Made by a program: the position numbers and the translations under genes
Assembly: GCF_015645445.1 (NCBI RefSeq)
Contig: NZ_JADOGI010000001.1
Coordinates: forward strand, 1-64,000
From: Nonomuraea cypriaca
Lineage (GTDB): Bacteria > Actinomycetota > Actinomycetes > Streptosporangiales > Streptosporangiaceae
Direction of reading: 5' to 3'
Length of the DNA stretch: 64,000 nucleotides
The notes under the pieces: model-generated
What the model was told of the DNA's origin: nothing
Database searches by the model: none
The model's input: only the letters and a program-made list of their open reading frames with translations
Shown: piece after piece, positions 34,233 through 42,813 of the stretch
Position numbering within the stretch: position 1 is the first letter of the stretch
How the letters are laid out: each line of letters begins with the position of its first letter

Positions 34233-34973
34233 ATATTACTGCGGCCTGCCTGGCCGTGGTCGAGTTGGAAAGCGGTATCCGCCTGGACTATGACCTGATA
34301 GATACTTCTCATTCAGCGTTGCCGATAACCACGTAGTTCGCAACGCGATGCCCCCCGAACAGCGCCGCCTGGTGGACTTTGCGCTTTTAATCCGTAGGTT
34401 CCGGGTTCGAGCCCCGGGCGCCCTACCACTCTGAACAGGCATAACGCCTGGCAGCAGAAACGAGCCGGTGTGAGCCCGCCCTGAGACACAGATGAGCCGG
34501 GTCGGCAGCCGGAACCGTACGTCCACAGGGACGAGAACTCTCAGCAGAAACAGGGGGTCCTGGCCAGGCACGACACGGGGTCATCGCTCACGACATATCG
34601 ACAGAGCGTTCGCTGTGGCGGCACCAAACCCCTTACGGGTAGGGAGAGAGGATCTCGATACTGTATGCGTCCAAGGCGCCCTGCGTGAAGCCGCTTAACG
34701 CTGATAAAGAGCGCCTTCGAGTTCTCGCCGAACCGCGCCAAGCGCTCTCGAGCGTTGGTCTGAGCCTCAGCAGGCGAAGAACCCGCTCGGTACCGTCCCG
34801 GTGATCCCCCTGTCGAACCGGACCAGGCTTCGGATGTAGCCCTTCTCGGTGCGCCAGACCTCCTCATAGATTGCGGCGTCATCGGCGACAGCTGTCGCCG
34901 CCTCCGGCTGTTCTCTGGCAGGCGAAGTGGCTGCGTCGTAGCCTGAGGCTGTCACCTTCCAGGAGGCGGGGCT
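34233..34973. other. Gene-poor stretch at the right end of the accessory island
   Basis: About 740 bp holding the tRNA 3' half (34384-34428) and no convincing protein gene. A minus-strand frame at 34767-35033 (88 codons, ending in GFFAC) might be a small gene or fragment. It overlaps the truncated XRE gene on the other strand and has no recognised motif. Confidence 0.4.
34384..34428 (+). tRNA. 3' half of a tRNA-Lys (UUU) gene, probable attachment-site scar
   Basis: The sequence runs from an anticodon loop CTTTTAA (anticodon TTT, 34386-34389 region) through a perfect T-arm (CCGGG-TTCGAGC-CCCGG, 34401-34417) to the acceptor end and an encoded CCA (34426-34428). Upstream bases do not form the 5' anticodon stem, D-arm or acceptor strand, so the gene is incomplete. 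A fragment that starts in the anticodon loop and ends in CCA is what integrative elements leave at their distal attachment site after integrating into a tRNA gene. The element would lie to the left, that is, in the accessory island. Confidence 0.7.
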
Positions 34974-35081
34974 GTGGACGACGGCACCAGCGGTTCCAGT
35001 GCACCGGTACGCACTATCGGCCAGCGCATCCAATACCTGCGTGAGCGTCGCGGCATGACCCGTGGGCTCGTTCCATCCTGA
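34974..35081 (+). pseudogene. Truncated XRE-family regulator
   Basis: GTG 34974 follows a strong AGGAGG (34961-34966) and opens 35 codons with the typical actinobacterial XRE start (TIGQRIQYLRERRGMTR). A TGA then ends the frame before the helix-turn-helix is complete. The following bases do not continue the family in another frame. This is the 5' stub of a regulator gene, probably lost by recombination at the edge of the island. Confidence 0.65.
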
Positions 35082-35219
35082 AAGCGCTGGTCAACGGGGT
35101 AATGTGATCGCGCAGGCCGTGGCCCGGGTTCTGATCTGAAGATCATTGGACCGGTGGACGTACCGGTCAAGGACCGCGGCATCCTCGGCTAACGTCAGGT
35201 TGCGGGCTCCCGTACCGGG

Positions 35220-37259
35220 TCAGCCGTCGGGCAGTCGGACGACGATCATTGCGATGTCATCCTTCTTGGCCGGGGGCATCTGGGCGAGCAGTTCGTCGGC
35301 GAAGACGTCGAGAGGCTCGCGGGACAGTGCGGCGGCGTGCCGGCGCAGGCGTTCGAGTCCCACGTCGAGGTGCTCACCGGGCACCTCGACGAGCCCGTCG
35401 GTGTAGAGCAGTAGGGTGCCACGCGCGGGCAGCGCCGTCACAGCGCTGGTGCGTGGCTCGTCGTCGGCGAGGCCGAGCAGCGGGCTGGCGCCGTCTTCCA
35501 GGTAGGCGGCCTCGCCCTCGTGGGTGACCAGCAGCGGCGGCGGGTGCCCGGCCACGGAGTAGTTGAGCCGCCACTCGCCGTCGCCGCAGTCTTCCAGGCG
35601 GGCCAGGACGCAGGTCGCCGTGCCTTCGTAGTGGAAGACCTCGGTGGCGATGTTGAGGCGGCGCAGGATGTCCCCGGGGGGTTCGCGCCGGTCCATGGCG
35701 AGCCCGCGGAGCATGTTGCGCAACTGGCTCATGGTGACCGCGGCGGCGAGGTCGTGTCCGGCGACGTCGCCGATGGTCAGGATGGCGGCGCCGTCGGGGT
35801 GCAGGAAAGAGTCGTACCAGTCTCCACCGATCTCGGAGGTGGTCACGCTGGGCCGGTAGCGGGCGGTGATCTCCAGCCCGGGCAGTTTGGGCGGCTCGGG
35901 GAGGAGGTAGTGCTGTAGCGCCAGGGCCACCCGTTGGGTGCGCTGGAACCGCAGCGCGTTGCTGAGGTGGGCGTGCGCGTGCTCGAACATCCGCCCCAAT
36001 AGGTCGACGTCGGCGGCGCTGATCGGCTCGCGGTCTCCGGCGACCGTGGCGTCGACGATCGCGGCCATGGCGCCGTCCACGAACACCGGCACGAGGGCCA
36101 TGCTGTTGACTCCGGCGCGGATGAACCACTCCTCGGCCCCGGCCGGCGCCGCGCCGGGTGGGGGCGCGCCGCTGGGAAAGGTATGCCGGATCGGGCGGCG
36201 GCTCCTGATCACATCGGCGAAACCGCTGTCCGGTTCAAAGCGCTCGGTACGCTGCATCCGGGGCGGAGGCATCCCTTCCCGATTGGTGGTCACCACCCGT
36301 TCGGCTATGAACGGCCGGGAGATCGACTGGTCGTCCTCGAACTGGGGAAGCAGGTAGATGCCGCATCCGTCCGCCAGGGTAGGGACGAGCACCTTGGAGA
36401 GCATGCCCAGCACCTCCTCCAGGTCGGCGACGTCCTCGGTCGCGGCCGCCGCCTGGTCGAGCAGCGTCCTGCGCCGGGTCTCCTGCCACTCCTGCTCGAT
36501 GTCGGCACAGGCGCCGACCCACTCGACGACTTCGCCGTTCTCGATGACGGGTACGGCCCGCGAGCGGATGTGCCGGTACGTGCCGTCGGGCATCGCCAGC
36601 CGGTAGACCTGCACCAGGCGGCTCTGCCGCCGCATCGCCTGGTACGCCGCGTGCACCGACGGCACGCGGTCGTCGGGATGGATGACCTGCAGCCAGCCGT
36701 CACCGCGGTACTCCTCCCAGGTCTGCCCGCTCAGCCGCTCCCACCCGGGGCTCGGCTCGGTGATCCGGCCCAGGAGGTCACCGACCCACAGCGCCTGCGT
36801 CTCGATCTGCAGGAGGCTCTCGTAGCGCTTGAGCGCCCTGCTCTCGACGTCGGGAACCACGCGCTCGGGGACCTCGGCGATCACGATCAGCACGCCCTCC
36901 TCGCCGGACGCCAGCGAGATCTTCGACATGCTCGTCGAGGCACGGCGCTCGCGCCTCAGCGGGCCGTCCCCGCGGAGGTCGAACGGCAGCGCGCGCAGGC
37001 TGATCGCCTCCCCCGTCGCCAGCACCTGGTCGAGTCTCGTGATGTAGCCCAGCCGACGCAGGTCGCTGAACGCCTCGCGGGCGGGCAGGCCGAGCGGGCG
37101 CTCGCCGAGGATCTCCCGGTGCGCGCGGTTGGCATAGATGAGCCGGTGGTCGGGGCCGCTGGTCGCGGCGATCCCCGCGGGGGCGAGATCGAAGACGTCC
37201 AGCGGCAGGCCGCCGGACATCCAGGCTTCCGCCTCGCTCATCCTCGGTTTCCCCGGCAT
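35220..37259 (-). CDS. PAS-PAS-GAF-SpoIIE (PP2C) serine phosphatase
   Basis: A 679-residue protein counted from ATG 37259 behind GGAGGGG (TTG 37262 and ATG 37241 are alternatives). A first PAS domain lies at about 20-140, a second PAS with PAC at about 150-270 (SPGWERLSG...GTYRHIRSRAVPV), a GAF domain at about 280-440, and a C-terminal PP2C/SpoIIE phosphatase at about 455-679 with the metal-binding GGDWYD and the GDVAGHD motif. Such RsbU-type phosphatases dephosphorylate anti-sigma factor antagonists in stress signalling. No kinase or antagonist gene is adjacent, and no membrane segment is present. Confidence 0.92.
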   Translation of the reverse strand: MPGKPRMSEAEAWMSGGLPLDVFDLAPAGIAATSGPDHRLIYANRAHREILGERPLGLPAREAFSDLRRLGYITRLDQVLATGEAISLRALPFDLRGDGPLRRERRASTSMSKISLASGEEGVLIVIAEVPERVVPDVESRALKRYESLLQIETQALWVGDLLGRITEPSPGWERLSGQTWEEYRGDGWLQVIHPDDRVPSVHAAYQAMRRQSRLVQVYRLAMPDGTYRHIRSRAVPVIENGEVVEWVGACADIEQEWQETRRRTLLDQAAAATEDVADLEEVLGMLSKVLVPTLADGCGIYLLPQFEDDQSISRPFIAERVVTTNREGMPPPRMQRTERFEPDSGFADVIRSRRPIRHTFPSGAPPPGAAPAGAEEWFIRAGVNSMALVPVFVDGAMAAIVDATVAGDREPISAADVDLLGRMFEHAHAHLSNALRFQRTQRVALALQHYLLPEPPKLPGLEITARYRPSVTTSEIGGDWYDSFLHPDGAAILTIGDVAGHDLAAAVTMSQLRNMLRGLAMDRREPPGDILRRLNIATEVFHYEGTATCVLARLEDCGDGEWRLNYSVAGHPPPLLVTHEGEAAYLEDGASPLLGLADDEPRTSAVTALPARGTLLLYTDGLVEVPGEHLDVGLERLRRHAAALSREPLDVFADELLAQMPPAKKDDIAMIVVRLPDG

Positions 37260-37262
37260 CAA

Positions 37263-37761
37263 GGGCCGCCCCTCCAGCGTGGTTCGTGCTCCTCCGATCG
37301 ATGACCGTTAGGTCACCGACAGTCCCCTTAATCACGAAATTATCCATTCAACCGGGTAAACGAATGCCAATGCGCAAGGCATCAGCTCATACGTTTGCCG
37401 GGATCACGCGGATCAGGCCCGAGGACCGCTGTTCACGTCGGTCAAGGTCACCGTCGAACGCCGCGTTCACAGCGGACGGCAAAAAGCAATGGCAAGGAGG
37501 TTACCCACTCCTTGCCGCTCTCAACGTATAGCGCCCCGGGGGATGCGGGACGTGGAGCTGAACCGAGGTGGTGGCAGATCATGCGGGGCGAAGCGAGGTG
37601 ACGACTGCACACAGGGCGCTGGCGGTCGAGGGGACCTGGCGGTCGGGGGCGGGCTATCCTGAGGCCGCCTGATCGCGTGATGATCATCGGAGGTTGTGAG
37701 CCCCAGGCGGCGATGTTTTTAGCTCATGTACGCGGTACGGGCCGGGCGCGGGAGGTGAGAC
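37263..37761. other. Intergenic region between phosphatase and LacI genes
   Basis: About 500 bp. It contains a perfect 9-bp hairpin (GGCAAGGAG/CTCCTTGCC, 37491-37516, 8-nt loop) without a T tract, and an AT-rich start near 37320-37390 that may hold the phosphatase promoter. No gene is visible. Confidence 0.4.
37491..37516. terminator. Hairpin, possible terminator
   Basis: A 9-bp perfect stem with an 8-nt loop. There is no following T run, so termination is only one possibility; an operator is another. Neither neighbouring gene ends near it, which argues against a simple terminator. Confidence 0.25.
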
Positions 37762-38820
37762 GTGCAAGAAGAGCGGGAGCAGGGCGACCGAGCCAGAGCG
37801 CGCCAGGTGCGGATGATCGACGTGGCCAACTCGCTCGGTCTGTCCAGGGCCACCGTCTCGCTGGTGATGCGGAACAGCCCGTTGGTGTCGGCGGCGACCC
37901 GGAGCGCTGTCCTGGCCGAGGCCGAGCGGCTGGGGTACATCTACAACCAGGCCGCCGCGAACCTGCGGACCCAGCGCAACGACCTGGTCGGGCTGGTGAT
38001 GCCGGACGTGATGAACCCGTTCGTCGGCGAGGTGTCGCTGGGCGTGCAGGAGGTGCTCGGGGAGGTCGGCTTCTTCGTCATGATCGCTAACACGGTCGAT
38101 CGAGTGGACCTGCAACGACAGATCCTGCAGTCCCTGGTCGGGCATCGGGCGGCCGGTGTGGTCACCATCCCCGCGCTGACGGCGACCGCGGACGACTTCT
38201 CCGGCATACGCCGTAGCGGTCTGCCGACGGTGTTGCTGCTGCGGCATATCGACGGCGTGGATCTGCCGTTCGTCGGCACTGATGAGGAGGCCATCGGGCG
38301 GCTCGGCGCCGAGCATCTGATCAGCGTGCATGGCTGCCGCCGGGTGGCCTACTTCGGCGGCGACCCGCTGGCCTCGCCGCGCGTAGGCCGGATGGAGACC
38401 TTCCGTCAGGCGGTAGCCGAAGCCGAAGTCGAAGCCGGTGAAGGTGCAGGTGTCGAGTGGGACGCGGTCTGGTCGGAGCCGCTGGAGGCGACGGCGGACG
38501 CCGCGTACCGCCGCGCCTCCGAGTTGCTCGCGGCCGGGCCGCCGCCTGACGGGGTGCTGTGTCACAGCGACAACGTGGCCTACGGCCTGGTCAAGGCATT
38601 GCGTACGCACGACGCGCCGCCCTGCGCGGTGCTGGGCATCGACGACCTCCACCAGTCGGCGATGTGGAACCCGCCGATCAGCAGCATCGCCACCGATCCG
38701 GTCGAGCTGGGCCGGGTCTGCGGCCGGGTGCTGCTGGACGAGATGGGGATGCCGGTCAAGGGCAGGCGTACGCCTCCGGCGCCCGAGATTCACGCTCGCG
38801 CGTCCTGCGGGTGCCACTGA
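37762..38820 (+). CDS. LacI-family transcriptional regulator of the sulfated-glycan locus
   Basis: A 352-residue protein from GTG 37762. The LacI helix-turn-helix is at about 15-60 (MIDVANSLGLSRATVSLVMRN, then a hinge helix AAANLRTQRNDLVGLV), followed by a periplasmic-binding-like sugar domain with the usual MPDVMNPFVGEV and closing ISSIATDPVELG segments. It ends with CGCH. It precedes the transporter/sulfatase operon, whose promoter holds a LacI-type palindrome, so local control is very likely. Confidence 0.92.
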   Translation: MQEEREQGDRARARQVRMIDVANSLGLSRATVSLVMRNSPLVSAATRSAVLAEAERLGYIYNQAAANLRTQRNDLVGLVMPDVMNPFVGEVSLGVQEVLGEVGFFVMIANTVDRVDLQRQILQSLVGHRAAGVVTIPALTATADDFSGIRRSGLPTVLLLRHIDGVDLPFVGTDEEAIGRLGAEHLISVHGCRRVAYFGGDPLASPRVGRMETFRQAVAEAEVEAGEGAGVEWDAVWSEPLEATADAAYRRASELLAAGPPPDGVLCHSDNVAYGLVKALRTHDAPPCAVLGIDDLHQSAMWNPPISSIATDPVELGRVCGRVLLDEMGMPVKGRRTPPAPEIHARASCGCH

Positions 38821-38897
38821 GCGATCTTGGCGGACTGCCGGGCCTCGATCGAAGCCTGAAGCTCGATGGTTGACGACTCGGCGTCAAATAAACCCAC

Positions 38898-38954
38898 TTG
38901 ACCTACAGGTTTTTATCGATATGGTTGACCCGCCTGTTTAGATCGATCTAAGGT
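38898..38954 (+). promoter_or_regulatory. Promoters and LacI-type operator of the transporter/sulfatase operon
   Basis: Two TTGACC boxes (38898-38903 and 38925-38930) each have a reasonable -10 (TATGGT at 38920, spacer 16; TAAGGT at 38949, spacer 18). A perfect 14-bp palindrome TTAGATCGATCTAA (38938-38951) with central CG sits inside the second promoter, as expected for a LacI-family repressor site. The permease gene starts 37 bp downstream. Confidence 0.7.
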
Positions 38955-38988
38955 CCATACCCAGCAGGCGCACCAAGGAGGCGCACGG

Positions 38989-39918
38989 ATGTCCGCAGTT
39001 GTCCGCTCTCCACGGCAGCCGCGTCGCGCGCGGTGGCATCGGCGCGAGGACGGCGTCGGCCGGCTGATGTTGCTGCCGAGCCTGTTGCCGTATCTCGCCT
39101 TCGCGTTGCTGCCGATCGGCTGGCTGTTCTGGTTCAGCTTCCAGCGCTGGAACGGGTTCACGGCCCCGCGGTTCACCGGTCTGGCCAATTACCAGCGGAT
39201 GATCGGCGACGAGCAGTGGTGGCTGGCGGTGCTGAACACGGCGAAGTTCGGGTTCGGCCGATTGGTCATCGAGATCCCGCTGGCGCTGGTCCTGGCCTAT
39301 GTGTTCTTCCGTGGGGTTCGCGGGGGCACGGTGTACCGGACGATCCTGTTTCTGCCGCACGTGCTGTCGCCGGCGATCGTCGGCATCATCTTCGTCTTCC
39401 TGCTGCGGGAGACCGGCGGGCCGGTCAACCAGCTGCTCACCGGATCGGGCCTGGTGGAGGCGCCGATCCGGTTCCTGGGTGAGGCCGGCAGCGCGCTCGC
39501 CAGCCTCATCGGCGTCGGTGTGTGGGCCCACCTCGGGATCAATCTGCTGCTCTTCTTCGCGGGCATGATGACGATCCCGAACGAGCTGCTGGAGAGCGCG
39601 TCGCTGGAAGGCGCCGGTCACTGGTCAACGCTGCGGCACATCGTCCTGCCGCTGCTTGCCCCGGTGACGCGGGTGGTGATCCTGATCTCGATCATCGGTA
39701 CGTTGCGCAGCTTCGACCTGGTCAAGACGCTCACCGACGGCGGCCCGGCCGGCGGCACCGAGGTGATGTTCACGTACCTCTACCGGTTCTTCTTCGAACC
39801 GGAGTCGGTGCCGCAGATCGGGTACGCCGCCGCGCTCGGCATCACCGCGAGCGTGATCGTCGGCATCATCTCCGTGGCCTATCTGCGGATCAACCGGAGC
39901 GGGAGGTCAGCGGTATGA
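38989..39918 (+). CDS. Sugar ABC transporter permease (MalF-like)
   Basis: A 309-residue protein with six membrane segments. The first follows a short basic tail and reads LMLLPSLLPYLAFALLPIGWLFWF. The EAA loop (ELLESASLEGAGHWSTLRHIVLPLL) is in the C-terminal half. It is the first gene of the operon, and its stop overlaps the second permease start (ATGA). Confidence 0.92.
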   Translation: MSAVVRSPRQPRRARWHRREDGVGRLMLLPSLLPYLAFALLPIGWLFWFSFQRWNGFTAPRFTGLANYQRMIGDEQWWLAVLNTAKFGFGRLVIEIPLALVLAYVFFRGVRGGTVYRTILFLPHVLSPAIVGIIFVFLLRETGGPVNQLLTGSGLVEAPIRFLGEAGSALASLIGVGVWAHLGINLLLFFAGMMTIPNELLESASLEGAGHWSTLRHIVLPLLAPVTRVVILISIIGTLRSFDLVKTLTDGGPAGGTEVMFTYLYRFFFEPESVPQIGYAAALGITASVIVGIISVAYLRINRSGRSAV

Positions 39919-40814
39919 GCGCACCAACCATCACCGAATCCACCAGCCAGACGGTCACCCATGCCGCACCGGTCCGGCGCAGAAGCCCCAGGGCTGTGCT
40001 GCTCCACGTGATCCTGATCGCGGCGGCTTTGATCATGCTGTCGCCCCTGGTCTTCGGGCTGTTCGCCTCGGTGTCGCCGCTCGACCAGATCCTCAGCAGG
40101 AACGGTGGCATCCTGCCCCGGGTCTGGGAGTGGGGCACCTACCTCCAGGCCTGGACCACGGCCAACTTCTCCCGCTACTTCGTCAACAGCCTGATCGTCA
40201 CCGCCCTGGTCGTGCTGCTGGACACGCTCGCCTCCAGCATGACCGGGTACGTGCTGGCGCGCCGAAGGCTCCGTGGCCAGCGGTTCCTCGAGGGCCTGTA
40301 CGTCGGCACCCTGTTCGTCGGCCTGACCACGGCGACGCTCTACCCGCAGTACGTGATCGCCGAGGCCCTGGGCCTGGACAACCTGCTCGGGATCGCCCTC
40401 GTCCAGCTGGCCGGGATCATGCTCGTGCACATCTTCCTGATCAAGGCGTTCGTGCTCGGCCTCGGCACCGAGATGGAGGACGCGGCCCGGGTCGACGGGT
40501 GCGGGCTGTTCGGCACCTACTGGCGGATCGCCTTCCCGCTGATGCGGCCGATCCTCGCCACCACGGTGATCCTCGGCTTCCAGGCCTCCTGGAACAACTA
40601 CCAGGTGCCGCTGGTGTTCTCGCTCGCCGCGCCCGACCTGCGCACTCTGGTCGTGGGCGTGAGCGCGCTGCAGTACGACGCCGCCGAGGGGATGACGCCG
40701 TACAACACGGTGCTGGCCGGCGCGAACATGGCGCTGGTCCCGATCGTGGTGATCTTCATCGTGCTCCAGCGGTACTTCGTCCGCGGCTGGACGGACGGGT
40801 CGGTGAAGGGATGA
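39915..40814 (+). CDS. Sugar ABC transporter permease (MalG-like)
   Basis: A 299-residue protein with six membrane segments, a 35-residue soluble N-terminus and the EAA motif MEDAARVDGCGLFGTYWRIAFPL. It pairs with the preceding permease. The ATGA overlap with the next gene continues the translational coupling. Confidence 0.92.
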   Translation: MSAPTITESTSQTVTHAAPVRRRSPRAVLLHVILIAAALIMLSPLVFGLFASVSPLDQILSRNGGILPRVWEWGTYLQAWTTANFSRYFVNSLIVTALVVLLDTLASSMTGYVLARRRLRGQRFLEGLYVGTLFVGLTTATLYPQYVIAEALGLDNLLGIALVQLAGIMLVHIFLIKAFVLGLGTEMEDAARVDGCGLFGTYWRIAFPLMRPILATTVILGFQASWNNYQVPLVFSLAAPDLRTLVVGVSALQYDAAEGMTPYNTVLAGANMALVPIVVIFIVLQRYFVRGWTDGSVKG

Positions 40815-41455
40815 CCTTGTTCGCTCCGGACGGCGCCCTGCTCCGCGGCTGGTCCCGCTGGTGGTTCTGGGCCTGGACCAGTTGCTGCTGGTTGCTGCTG
40901 TGCCTCCCGATGATCACCGCGCCCGCGGCCACGCTGTGGCTGATCGCGCAGCAGCGCCGGTACGCGGGCGGCGAGGCCGCGCTCGGGCCGGGGGAGACGC
41001 TGCGGTTCGTGGTTCGGCGGCTGCTGCCGGCGCTGCCGCTGGCCGGGTGTCATCTCGGCGTCGCCGTCCTGGTGCTCATCGGCCTGCTCGGACCGTCGCC
41101 CGGCGGGCCTTACGGCTGGCTGGTGTTGATCACCAGTGTGGTGGCCGGGGTGACCTGGCTGCTGGTCGCGCCGTGGTCGGTGGTGATCTTCGAGCGCACC
41201 GGCCGTACCGTCGTGGCGCTGCGGATGGCGTACGTGCTGGCGCTGTCCCGCGTCGAGCTGGCGGTGACCGCGACCGCGGTCGTGATCGCGGCCGCCGTCG
41301 CCGGTCCTTTTCTGGCGACCCAGGTGCCGTACGCCGGTCCGCTGCTGGTGATCGCGCTGCCGGCGGCCACGGCCGGGCTCGTGCTCAAGCTCCGCGACCG
41401 AGCCGCCGCGGTTCGGGACACCATCCCCGCCCTTGTTGAGAAAGGCCCCCGATGA
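40811..41455 (+). CDS. DUF624-like membrane protein (YesL/YesV type)
   Basis: A 214-residue protein with about five hydrophobic segments. The N-terminal pattern (WSRWWFWAWTSCCWLLLCLPMITAPAATLW) matches DUF624 proteins, which are regularly encoded next to carbohydrate ABC permeases in Gram-positive bacteria. Their role is unclear; they may assist assembly of the importer or sense it. It overlaps the preceding permease and the following lipoprotein gene by ATGA at each end. Confidence 0.75.
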   Translation: MTLFAPDGALLRGWSRWWFWAWTSCCWLLLCLPMITAPAATLWLIAQQRRYAGGEAALGPGETLRFVVRRLLPALPLAGCHLGVAVLVLIGLLGPSPGGPYGWLVLITSVVAGVTWLLVAPWSVVIFERTGRTVVALRMAYVLALSRVELAVTATAVVIAAAVAGPFLATQVPYAGPLLVIALPAATAGLVLKLRDRAAAVRDTIPALVEKGPR

Positions 41456-42813
41456 TTGATTCATCCCTGACCCGCCGCGGCTTCCTCGGCACACTCGCCG
41501 CCGGGGCGTCGGCCGCCCTCGTCGGCTGCGGCGGCTCCTCGACCGGTTCCACCGATCCGAACGAGCTGACCACGATCGTGGTCTGGGACCGGGCCGGCGC
41601 GCACGCCAAGGCCCGGCAGGAGTTCTTCCACACCTGGAACGAGCAGAAGGGCAGGTCTCTCGGCATCGCCGTGCGGTACGAGCCGCAGGCGACGGACAAG
41701 TACGAAGAGATCGTCCGGCTCAGTTTCCAGACCAAGCGGGCGCCCGACCTGTTCCACAGCCCCTCGGCGCAGCTGGGCGCGTTCGTCGCGGCCGGGTGGG
41801 TTCAGCCGCTGCCTGACCTGGTCGACAAGGCCGTGCTGGACAAGGCCGCGCCGTACCACCAGAAGAACAGCGAGCTGGTCTGGGGCGGCGTGCCGTACGC
41901 CGTGCCGACCACCGCGTCCACCAACCGGATGCTGATCAACACCGACCTGTTCGAGAAGGCCGGGCTGGACCCGGACTCGCCGCCTGCGACATTCTCCGAG
42001 GTACGGCGGGCGGCGGCCGCGATCACCAAGAGCGGCGACGGTGACGCGTTCGGCATGCTGATCCCGATCAAGGCGACCGGGTTCCGGCAGTGGAGCGTCG
42101 ACATCCTGCTGATGGCGGGTGACCCGGCGGTGGCGCAGTTCGGGCTGTTCAACGCGGCCACGCAGAAGTACGAGTCGGCCAAGTACGCGCCGCTGCTGGA
42201 GCTCTACCGGAGCATGATCACCGACAAGACCGCCTACCCGGGCGCCGCGACCCTGACGGGCGACGTCGCGAACAACGCCTTCGGCCAGGGCGAGGCCGGT
42301 ATGTACGTCGCCAGCAGCGTGGTCGTGTCCGTGCTGGCCGACCTGGGCAGCAAGGTCAAGGTGGTCGCGGCCCCGCTGCCGGTGCCGGACGGGCAGAAGC
42401 TGGTGCGGTCGCCCATGAACGCCGGCTACCCGTACGCGATCTCGTCGACCACCGAGAACCCGGAGAAGGCCGCCGCGGTGTTCGAGGTGATGGTCGGCGA
42501 CGGAGTTCAGGAGGCGCTGGCGGCGAAGGCCGCGCCGCCGCTGAGCGCCGCCGTCTGGGACTCGGCCGCGGTCAAGGACAACGCGTTCCTCCAGCAGTTC
42601 CGGCCCGCCGAACTCGATCAGCAGTGGCCGAAGACGCCCGGCGGCCTGCTGCAGGTGGATGGGGAGAGCGTCGATCAGACCGTGGAGAAGCTGCTGCTCG
42701 ACCCGTCGGCTCCGCTCGAACCGGCGCTCGCCGCGATGCAACAGCGGATGCAGGCGGCCTACGACGCCGCGGTGCAGAACGGCGAGGTCGACCCGAAGGA
42801 GTTCCAGGCGTGA
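41452..42813 (+). CDS. Sugar-binding lipoprotein of the ABC importer
   Basis: A 453-residue family 1 extracellular solute-binding protein. The N-terminus has a twin-arginine motif (TRRGFLG) and a lipobox with Cys26 (ALVGC), so it is probably exported folded by Tat and lipid-anchored. The body shows the family layout (TTIVVWDRAG at the start, the segment FGQGEAGMYVASS before the hinge). The stop overlaps the GTG start of the first sulfatase. Confidence 0.92.
   Translation: MIDSSLTRRGFLGTLAAGASAALVGCGGSSTGSTDPNELTTIVVWDRAGAHAKARQEFFHTWNEQKGRSLGIAVRYEPQATDKYEEIVRLSFQTKRAPDLFHSPSAQLGAFVAAGWVQPLPDLVDKAVLDKAAPYHQKNSELVWGGVPYAVPTTASTNRMLINTDLFEKAGLDPDSPPATFSEVRRAAAAITKSGDGDAFGMLIPIKATGFRQWSVDILLMAGDPAVAQFGLFNAATQKYESAKYAPLLELYRSMITDKTAYPGAATLTGDVANNAFGQGEAGMYVASSVVVSVLADLGSKVKVVAAPLPVPDGQKLVRSPMNAGYPYAISSTTENPEKAAAVFEVMVGDGVQEALAAKAAPPLSAAVWDSAAVKDNAFLQQFRPAELDQQWPKTPGGLLQVDGESVDQTVEKLLLDPSAPLEPALAAMQQRMQAAYDAAVQNGEVDPKEFQA

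Noticed and set aside
34320..34430. Complete tRNA gene
   Set aside because: No D-arm, no 5' acceptor strand and no matching 5' anticodon stem upstream of the TTT loop; only the 3' half is present.
37491..37516. Rho-independent terminator
   Set aside because: The stem is perfect, but no T tract follows and no gene ends close by, so it is listed only as a weak candidate.
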